A stretch of 64,000 nt of DNA, from NCBI GenBank assembly GCA_037953625.1, contig CM075651.1:63970501-64034500 (forward strand), read 5' to 3'. The notes beneath the pieces were generated by a model. It was not told the origin of the DNA. It worked only from the letters and a program-made list of their open reading frames with translations, and did no database searches. Made by a program: the position numbers and the translations under genes. The DNA is from Crotalaria pallida. Taxonomy: Eukaryota > Streptophyta > Magnoliopsida > Fabales > Fabaceae. Positions 56,649 through 64,000 of this stretch are shown piece after piece (position 1 is the first letter of the stretch; every line of letters begins with the position of its first letter).

Positions 56649-57365
56649 TCATAAAAATTCATTGCTCCTAAAAAAAGATAAGATATGCTCTAGGGGGTCG
56701 GTTAACCCGTTATACTTTGCAACGCTGGTGGGGCCGAGGAAAGCTGAGGGTGTCTCGTAGGCCATGATTCTTGAAGTGAAGGGGTGGCCTGGGTGAGTAG
56801 AGTTTTCTATTTCATATGTAGCTGCTAAGGTCGGGTTTATGGGAGGTGGAGGGGGTAAGGTGATTGGACCTTGTAGATCATGAACTGGAGCGGTTGTCGG
56901 GGCTGTTTCCATTGCCCGTGCAGCAAGCGCATTCATGTGGATCAGCTGAAGGTCGGCTATGGCCTTTCCTTGCTGCTCCAGCATCTGGGCTTGTTGCTTA
57001 ATTATCTCTTCGAGTTGGGTCTCTCTTCGGCCCTGGGAGTTTTCCCTTTCTTCTCCAGAAACACGGGCATCAAAGGATCGCCCAGATCCGTGGTTCTGAG
57101 CACGGTTAGAGGCATTGGGATTTGCTTGTCTAGAATGAACAGTGTAAGGACCACTGTGAGTTCGGGTTGGTATAGAATGGTGGCTGCGGGATGGGATCTC
57201 AATTCCAACTGATGGCATGCTTTGGTGGGGAGGGTGAGGTGGGTTCCTTCCTTCAAGATCTCTTCCGTTGTCAGCACTACCTTCCACCAGCCTCTGACGG
57301 TTTCTTCCAGCCTGGTGGTTAGCAGCGCGAGAATTGTTTCCAGTGTTTCCACATGTGTTTGCCAT
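56649..57365 (-). pseudogene. Tat-type Gag N-terminal part
   Basis: The ATG at about 57363-57365 begins MANTCGNTGNNSRAANHQAG. The N-terminus is Arg/His/Pro-rich and disordered, followed by a coiled-coil piece (EEIIKQQAQMLEQQGKAIAD), a Pro run and the Gag entry (FLGPTSVAKYNGLTDPLEHI) before a stop at 56649. About 90 more bases to 56562 do not continue Gag. The Gag core, protease and pol are absent. Confidence 0.8.
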
Positions 57366-57390
57366 TTTGGGTGGGAATGATAGTTTATCT

Positions 57391-57408
57391 TCCCCACAGA
57401 CGGCGCCA
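57391..57408 (-). other. Primer binding site of the second Tat-family copy
   Basis: On minus TGGCGCCGTCTGTGGGGA, one base inside the LTR end (57410). The primer tRNA is not certain. Confidence 0.85.
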
Positions 57409-57409
57409 A

Positions 57410-57930
57410 TGTAGTGTCTAAGACACTGTGTTCAAGGTTTACCCCTAGCTCAAAGGTATGGAAGGACCTGAGAGTTAGAGGATGACCTGGTGTTACTGTA
57501 TGATTTCTTGGGTATGCTAGATGTCCAGTTGGGACAACTAGGGTTTCCCTAATCATCGGTGTGTGTAAATGTGCGATTAGGGAGTGAGAGAACGTACCTT
57601 AGCCCCTTGCTGGAGACAGCTATTTATAGGGGTGGCATTGTACCTTGTGGGCCTGTACGAAAGTCCAGCAAGGCAGCTAACGTGTCCCATTTAGGATAGG
57701 GGATGAGTCATTCATCCTTATCCTGTACTGGGGGTTCTTATCCCTGTGGCAAGTTAGGCTCATGCGCCCCTAGCTCGGACGCATAAGGGACGAAGCCCCC
57801 TATGGTCGGTCCAAGGTCGCTAGGGTGGGTCCTAGAACAAGCACTCGGCCTGGATAGGCAAGACCTGGCAGATAGATTAATCTGGTCGGCCGAGTATTGT
57901 AAGGGTAGGACCGAGGGTCGGTCTACCACA
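57410..57930 (-). repeat. 5' LTR of the second Tat-family copy
   Basis: 521 bases, inverse of 56041-56561 with scattered differences. TATA near 57613-57621 on minus (CTATAAATAGC-like). Confidence 0.9.
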
Positions 57931-58164
57931 AATAATATCAAACCAAATAGAGCAAATTGTCATAATGCATCAAGCCATAATATCCAAACATATCAGAGAA
58001 AAGATTAACCAAAATCCAGAAGCAGTCAAACATACTAAGCAAAAGGTACTAGGGGATTACGATAGCAAATACTAAAATTATCCAGATAACAAACACAAAT
58101 ATGATAAACAGAGAGTGAAGCCACAAGCTAAATGATCACTGGAATGGTGGTCGATTCTGATGCC
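57931..58164. other. AT-rich flank, 3' untranslated part of the next ORF
   Basis: No feature beyond A-rich sequence. On minus it follows the coiled-coil end of the plant-transposon-type ORF. Confidence 0.4.
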
Positions 58165-59487
58165 TCAAATGATAAATCTCCTGCTACACTGCCTCCATGT
58201 CAACGTGCATCTGTTCCATGCCGGAGGTGAGCTGAGCAATCGAAGAATCCACTGAACGCAATGATCATCAGAACGCCTCATGTATCCTCTAACATCGTCC
58301 ATGAAGAGCTGCATGTATGGTGGTATGTGATCAGGAGGATAAATAGCTTGTAGCGGTGTGATGTCAGAATCATGAGCCGGTGCATCGTCTTCCTGTTGCT
58401 GCTGCTGCTGTTCATCTTCATCATCAGGGTTGTAATTATGATTGGACTTACGCTCCCGACGTTGAGTCTTTGGCATCCAACCTCTATCTTCCATGTTAAC
58501 CCAACCCATGTTTCCCAAGAAGTTAGAATCCAAACGCATATCAGCGCTGGGAGAAGTTCTAGCTTCGCCATTCAAGGGAACTCGAAAACGCCTGAGGATG
58601 TTGATTATAACAGTTGCATATGGAAGCTTAGAAGTCTTATGCTTCATATCCTTATCAATCGATCGGCGGACTTTCCCAGCAGTCTCAATCATGTGATTCA
58701 GGACAAACCAACCTCAGTTAATGGGTTTGTCGTGAAACCACGCACACAAGATGATATAATCTGAATCAAGCAGCCTAAAATAGTTGCCTTGCCTCGGAAT
58801 CAGACAACGATTTAGGATAAAATGTAGCACCTGATACTCAAACTTCAGATTTCCAGACATCAACACCTTTCCAGAAGGAATTCGATCATCTATGAATTCT
58901 TCTTTAGCTGTTTTCTTATCATACTCATTTCCCCATAAGCTATCTGAACTAGAGCCAGTAAATGTGATTCCATCCATGGGTAGGTGAGTGATGTTTATCC
59001 AAGTGGCTAAATCAATTTTGATACTCCTCCCCTTAACTTCAGAAGATAGGACCTTTTCATCAGAATTCCAAGAGAGATTTGTGTAGAACACTCGGACCAG
59101 ATCTTCATAGAAGTCGCCTCCGATAGTGCTAAATTCAAATAATCCTTTTTCCTTTAGAAGCACTACGGCAGGGAGATTACAATCTTCGCCATCGAATGTA
59201 TCAGCATCCAGAAATCTCGGAGAAATCACAGAGCAAGCCTCAAAATATTTCTCATAATCCATGATCTGAGAAGGACTCGAGAACCAACGATTCAAATTTT
59301 CCACGGCTATAGGTTGGTGAACTGGAGGAGGTGGAGCAGAAGAACTAGCATCGTTTCTTCTAGGTCGAGGAGGCCTAGGAGCACGACTGGACAAAGGTTG
59401 AGCCCTACTCTGAACAATTGGAGCAGATGGCTCATCCTCATCAGACTCATCAATGATAGCTCTTCTTTTTGTATGACGGGTAGTCAT
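58165..59487 (-). pseudogene. Plant-transposon-type ORF (Transposase_32-like)
   Basis: The ATG at 59485-59487 begins MTTRHTKRRAIIDESDEDEP. After a Pro/Ser/Arg-rich start comes a globular domain with GGDFYEDLVRVFYTNL, KGRSIKIDLATWINI and LKFEYQVLHFILNRCLIPRQ. This resembles the putative plant transposon protein domain found in many legume ORFs (inferred, not searched). A TGA at 58714-58716 interrupts it in frame. A second part continues with a Gln-rich acidic linker, and near 58260 the frame shifts away from a coiled-coil end. No polymerase or integrase lies nearby, so the carrier is probably non-autonomous. Function unknown. Confidence 0.65.
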
Positions 59488-60489
59488 GATGACAAATAAA
59501 CTCGGATAATTTCAAACACAAAATTCTGAACCAACTAAGCCAATCAACAGAATTATGCACTGACAGCCCAGCAAAAGAATTTCTTCAGCACAACACAGCA
59601 CAGAGAATATCCAGACTAAAATTCAGAAAACCAACTACCCAAAGCAGCTATATCAACATCAGGACATCATCATAGAGCAGCATACCATACTATGAGAACA
59701 GAGAGACTGAAGAAGATAAAGCAATAAACTGAGAACCTGAACCGGAGAAAGCACTGAATCGAAGCTGAACCGATGCTAAACCGAATCTGAACCACTGAAC
59801 CAGATTTGATAAACAAATACTGAACCAGAAAGCACACTGAACCAATGCTCTTGCAACTGAACCAGATGAACCAGAAACCTTGCCAAACCAGCGAACCGAG
59901 TACCTGAACCACTGAACCAGATTCTTCACAAATCAACACTCTTGAACCGGAGAAGATGAACTGAATCTGAACTTGAAGATCAAGACCAGTGAACCATGAA
60001 AACCTTGAGAGAACCAAGTTTGACCAAGGATTTGGGTATGGTTGAAGAGAGGTTGAAGGTAATGGTGAGAAGAATGGTAATGGTGGTTTAATGGTTGGTT
60101 TCTATGGTGGATTGGAGAAGAGAACCGAATGGGTATGGTGAGTGAGGAGAGAGAGACGAGTTTGGAGAACAAGAAGGTTGGATATGAAGGTTTACGAGTG
60201 AAGGAAGAGATATGAGTGAGAATGGTGGAGTTTTTATGGAGTTTTGGAGGTGGCTATGGAGTTTGGTGGATGAAGGAAGAAGAAAAAGGGATGAGGAAGA
60301 AGAAGAATGTATCGTGGAAGAGGAGAGATGAAGGCCGTGTATTTGGTTTGGAAGGAGAGAGAGAGAATATGAGAGTGTGGCTAGGGTTTAGTCAAATATG
60401 TGGTCCACACATGGTCAAACCGGGTCAAGGCCCACTTGGTCCACACGATTCTGCACTTTTTCCTTTTTTTTTTTGGATACTGTAGCCGA
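59488..60489 (-). promoter_or_regulatory. Leader and promoter-like region of the plant-transposon-type ORF
   Basis: No ORF. On minus, a CATAAAA box (60232-60238) is followed by a CT-rich stretch and then by about ten degenerate copies of TCTGGTTCAG (59740-59960; CTGAACCAGA on plus). The layout of palindromes, TATA-like box and leader resembles the LTRs in this window, so this may be LTR or leader sequence. LTR boundaries were not found. Confidence 0.4.
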
Positions 60490-60768
60490 TAATCGATTAC
60501 TGGCATAGATTTAATCAATTACTTCATCATTTAATCGATTATTTTCAGGCCTTTAATCGATTATTCCTCCTCTGGTCAGAACCTGATGCAACATCTTAAT
60601 CGATTACTTCAGACCTTTTAACCAATTACTTTGCCTCTGATGGATTTCATGATGCTGCAGATTTAATCGATTAACTTGGACTTCTAATCTATTACTTTCT
60701 CACAACTGATCAGAACTGCTGCATAAAACCACTGGGTAATCGATTACTGTTGCAGAGTAATCGATTAC
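60490..60768. promoter_or_regulatory. TAATCGATTA cluster upstream of the plant-transposon-type ORF
   Basis: About seven perfect cores plus decayed ones (TAATCAATTA, TAACCAATTA, TAATCTATTA) in 280 bases, 250-530 bases upstream of the CATAAAA box on minus. Confidence 0.65.
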
Positions 60769-61262
60769 TTCTGCATAAATTTCCAGAATTCTTCTTTCTC
60801 TGCATAACCAGCCTTAATTGTCTTCTGTGAGTTGATTTCTGATGCTAGGGACCATTAGTGACTTTAGCTTGTGGTCAACTTACCTTTAAGGGAACCTGTT
60901 TCCTGCAAAACAGATAGTTCTGGATATCTCCAACGCTCAAGTTAGATAATTTGTCATGATAAACAATTAGAGCTATTGAAGAAAGTGATATAGACCAAAA
61001 ATAATATAACAAATCATATGCTTCATTATAACTCTGAATTATATCAAGTTCAATCATATTGAACGTTTAGATGCTAACTTAATCGAACTTAAGTTTGCAT
61101 TAAGTGACACAATATGATTGAAGTACTTTAGCTTTTCCAAGACATGATGATCATGTGAAAAGGAAATTTGCAACACATGATTTATTTTTCAAATTTAATA
61201 TAGCTTGGAATAGTCAAAGTATGTTCTTGAATAATCATGATTATAATAAGAATATGACTTGT
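60769..61262. other. Unassigned AT-rich sequence
   Basis: No ORF, LTR terminus or repeat recognised. It lies between the palindrome cluster and the stop of the copia-type Gag, where pol would be expected, and contains none of it. Confidence 0.5.
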
Positions 61263-62600
61263 TTACCTCAAACTTGTATGCCATGGAGATTTAGGCTTTG
61301 ACCAATGATTTCTTCTCTCAACCATTTTGTGCCAAGGTGAGTTTGTCTGAGTCCATTGCTTTCTTTTCTGATTTTTTATCAAGATGAACTTTTCATTTCT
61401 TCCACTGAAAGCTTTTGTTCTTGTTGGGGCTATTTTCCTTTGGTCACTCCATCTATTTTTAGATATCCATGGAGTCATTTTGATGTATTTCTCTCTTTGA
61501 TTCCTTCTTGGTTTTTCCTTGGGTAAGATATGATATACATTCCTGTTACAAAGAGAAACTTTTGGTACCCATCTTATTTTGGGTCCAGGGGGATTAGATT
61601 TGGATTCCTCGGAAACCTTTGGAACCCATTTCATTTTATTTCTCATATGATAATTTTTCTTATACATGCATAAATGAGAAATATGACCCGAACGTCCACA
61701 ATAGTTACAAATAACGGGTTTGGGAGATGCTTTGAATTTTCTAAAATCATTTTTGTAAAAAATAGACTTATGATCCTTGTATTCAGAATCACATTTGACA
61801 ACCACTTTACTTGACGTTTTAATTTCCACATTCTTATTAGAATTGTCAAATAAGGAGTTTGAGCAAATGGATTTTGAGATACATTGAGAATCACAAGAAG
61901 CAGCCTCAACAGATTTTTCAATAAAATTACACTTTTCAGTACTTGTAGAGGTGCTATTTTCAAAAGTATTTTTCAATTCATCTCTCAAATAATTATGAGT
62001 AATATGAGGATTTTGGGAATGAGAATCAATTAAAGTTACCTCGTGAGGAGTGTAAGAGAATGGTATACTTTCGTTGTCTACTGACTCCTCCTCTGAAGAA
62101 CTTGATTCCAAGTGAGATTCCAAAAATACTTCAAGTAACTTTTCTAAATCATCATCTTCATTTGAGGAGTTGCTCCTAATGCTATTTGTGTCATCATTCA
62201 AAACTTCGTCATGGGAGATAGTCAATTCATTTTCTGAGCTTTCCTTTAGCTTAATTTCCTGATCGAATCTGTGAACACTTACACTTCCCAAAAGATCATC
62301 AGTAGCATAAAATGTGTGTAAAGTATCCCAAATACATTTAGCATTAACACAATCCTTGATTCTAGCATATGCATCATTGTTTAAGACATTTCTTAAAATC
62401 TGCATCGCTTGAATATTCAAGGCAAAACATTTTTTGTCAAATTCATTTAAAACATTTTTTGGGTTTAAATCAAAACCATTTTGCACAATAAACCATAAAC
62501 GATAATTAATTGATTGTAAAAATATTTTCATTCTCGCACTCCAATAATGAAAATTATTTCCATCGAAAAATGGTGCTTCATCGAATGAAAATCCCTCCAT
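61263..62600 (-). CDS. Copia-type Gag, no pol following
   Basis: The ATG at 62598-62600 (MEGFSFDEAPFFDGNNFHYW) opens 445 codons to TAA at 61263. N-terminal copia-gag features include WSARMKIFLQSINYRLW and CIWDTLHTFYATDD. The middle is acidic (SSSEEESVDNES). A CCHC motif (CNYCGRSGHISHLC) lies near residue 310, followed by two repeats of the RWVPKVS type and a basic Lys/Arg/Trp-rich tail. The frame is open and begins about 90 bases inside the PBS, the normal place for Gag. No protease, integrase or RT follows in 61262-57931, so the element is truncated or non-autonomous. Confidence 0.8.
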   Translation of the reverse strand: MEGFSFDEAPFFDGNNFHYWSARMKIFLQSINYRLWFIVQNGFDLNPKNVLNEFDKKCFALNIQAMQILRNVLNNDAYARIKDCVNAKCIWDTLHTFYATDDLLGSVSVHRFDQEIKLKESSENELTISHDEVLNDDTNSIRSNSSNEDDDLEKLLEVFLESHLESSSSEEESVDNESIPFSYTPHEVTLIDSHSQNPHITHNYLRDELKNTFENSTSTSTEKCNFIEKSVEAASCDSQCISKSICSNSLFDNSNKNVEIKTSSKVVVKCDSEYKDHKSIFYKNDFRKFKASPKPVICNYCGRSGHISHLCMYKKNYHMRNKMKWVPKVSEESKSNPPGPKIRWVPKVSLCNRNVYHILPKEKPRRNQREKYIKMTPWISKNRWSDQRKIAPTRTKAFSGRNEKFILIKNQKRKQWTQTNSPWHKMVERRNHWSKPKSPWHTSLR

Positions 62601-62686
62601 ATTAAAAACAAAAAACAAATAACCCAATAGACCAAACCACAAAGGATCTTTAACTCAAGCGATTAAGCTTGTTACCAGAGCTCGAA

Positions 62687-62698
62687 GCTCTGATACCA
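62687..62698 (-). other. Primer binding site of the right-hand copia element
   Basis: On minus TGGTATCAGAGC, two bases inside the LTR end at 62701, as in the copia element at 26411. Confidence 0.88.
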
Positions 62699-62700
62699 AT

Positions 62701-64000
62701 TGTTGGAATAATTGGTGGTATTGGCGAGAATCACCCAAGAGGGGGGGTGAATTGGGTGTTTATAAAACTTTAAAAATCAATCGCAATAAATCGATCTTTG
62801 AAAGATTAACAGAGATTAAAATGAGAAGAAGACTTAAAGAACGATTTAAAAACGTTTTTAAGCGCAAAATTAAAATAATATTACTATGTATATTGAAATC
62901 ATACTATCCACGAGATTGATAGAAATCAACACAAATAAAAACGCAATTCTCATGTTTAGATAAATTAAAACGTAAAATAACTTTTATCCACGAAAATATA
63001 ATTAACACAAAATAATCATGCGGAAAATAAAGAGATAAGGGATAGGAAAATTTGCACCGGAGATTTTTATCCTGGTTCGGCAAACAATGCCTACATCCAG
63101 TCCTCAAGCGACCCACTTGAGCTTTTCACTAAGCCAAGACGCAACGCGTCCCCAAGTACATCCAGAGCGCCCCGCAAGCTACTAGGAATCCCACCATTCG
63201 CCAGGGACCTCAAATACAATAGCCTAACTACTAGGACTCCCACCGTTCGCTAGCGCTACCCAATACAACAGGGTTATCTCACCCTATGAACGTGACACAC
63301 GTTCAATCCTAAGGGAAAACACTCCTTAATTTCTAAGGCAGTCACACCCCTTACAATACCAATGATTTGCACGAAGAAATGTGTGCAACTAACAATAAAG
63401 CTCTCTAGATAGAGCAGATACTACAATAAGGACCTATGACAAAGTAATATTCTTAAGCAAATACAAAACTATAACAATGTGATGATGATGAACTTTTCTT
63501 CTCAAAGGATTTTTGAAATTGAAAGAGAAGGAGAAGAAAGGAGAAGAAGTGAGTGTAGAAGACCAAAAAAAAATATTTTAAAAGGTAGAAGAAGCAGCCA
63601 ACAAATCAGAAACGTGATCATCCAGAAAGGGAAATAAATCATTCTGGGAATCAGTTTGATTTCAGCACGTTTTTCAAAAATTTGAAATAAGTAATCGATT
63701 ACTTTGGTCAAATTAATCGATTACTTGCTCTCAGGTTTTTCACAAAAATTGCAGCATTAGAATATAATCGATTAACAGCTTCAAGTAATCGATTACTGTC
63801 ACCTAAATGACCAGTTCAAGGAAGTAATCCATTACAAGATTCTAATTAATCAATTACTTACTCTCTGGTTACAATTTGCATCAAGTAATCGATTATTCCA
63901 GAAGGGGTAATCGATTACTCCACAATAAAAATAGATTTTCATGAAAAAGTTGTAACCAAAGGTTTTCGCAAAACATTTTCACAAAGACTTTTCCTGGAGC
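62701..64000 (-). repeat. 5' LTR of the right-hand copia element (runs off the window)
   Basis: On minus it ends TTATTCCAACA before the PBS and has the run TTCACCCCCCCTCTTGGGTG, like the copia LTR ends at 1498 and 26408. It contains a GC-rich transcribed stretch (63040-63350) and a palindrome cluster (63692-63917). The outer end is beyond 64000. No ORF supported. Confidence 0.82.
63692..63917. promoter_or_regulatory. TAATCGATTA cluster in the right-hand copia LTR
   Basis: Six perfect cores plus decayed ones (TAATCCATTA, TAATCAATTA) in 226 bases, on the upstream side in element orientation. Confidence 0.65.

Larger units (their letters stand above)
56562..57930 (-). mobile_element. 5' end of another Tat-family element (LTR, PBS, Gag N-terminus)
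   Basis: On minus: LTR (57410-57930), PBS TGGCGCCGTCTGTGGGGA (57391-57408), then the Gag start at 57365. Gag is cut where the right-arm LTR begins at 56561, so the inverted Tat structure probably inserted into this copy. The remainder is not in the window. Confidence 0.8.

Overview
The window is plant nuclear DNA made almost entirely of nested LTR retrotransposons. No host gene, tRNA, rRNA, CRISPR array or bacterial feature was recognised. The families (chromodomain Ty3/gypsy, Athila-type gypsy, Tat-type gypsy with an antisense extra ORF, Ty1/copia, and an L1-type LINE tail), the AT-rich composition and the LTR styles suggest a dicot, probably a legume, in gene-poor heterochromatin. The legume call is inference from element style only.

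Layout. 1-1498: 3' part of a copia-type LTR that interrupts the next element. 1499-12516 (minus): an old chromovirus (G1) with about 3.3 kb LTRs, a broken gag-pol, and a conserved small ORF inside each LTR. 12517-33711 plus 55477-56561: a Tat-type gypsy structure arranged as an inverted repeat. The left arm is 3'LTR / antisense ORF / pol / gag read on minus. It is fused head-to-head to a right arm of pol / antisense ORF / 3'LTR on plus. The right arm is split by a gag-only copia element (24691-30713, TSD CATCC) and by a 21.8 kb block (33712-55471, TSD CAAAG). That block contains a large AT-rich LTR-like sequence, a LINE tail, a second chromovirus-type LTR (39481-43014) with a diverged copy of the same LTR ORF, a GC-rich 44-bp minisatellite, and a young Athila-type, envelope-less element (44020-54145, TSD GTGTT).

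56562-57930 (minus) is the 5' end of another Tat-family copy (LTR, PBS, Gag N-terminus). 57931-60500 carries a plant-transposon-type ORF with its own promoter-like upstream region. 61263-64000 (minus) is a copia-type Gag with PBS and the start of its LTR.

How the pieces relate. Insertion order can be read from nesting. The Tat structure predates the chromovirus, the gag-only copia and the CAAAG block; the Athila element is youngest by LTR similarity (about seven differences in 1.12 kb). The most unusual signals are three. First, LTRs of unrelated superfamilies carry clusters of the palindromes TAATCGATTA or TACTCGAGTA, and related LTRs use one or the other at equivalent positions. Second, a protein-coding ORF inside chromovirus LTRs is conserved between two diverged families. 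Third, the Tat antisense ORF is interrupted in both arms by a very short intron-like sequence whose removal keeps the frame.
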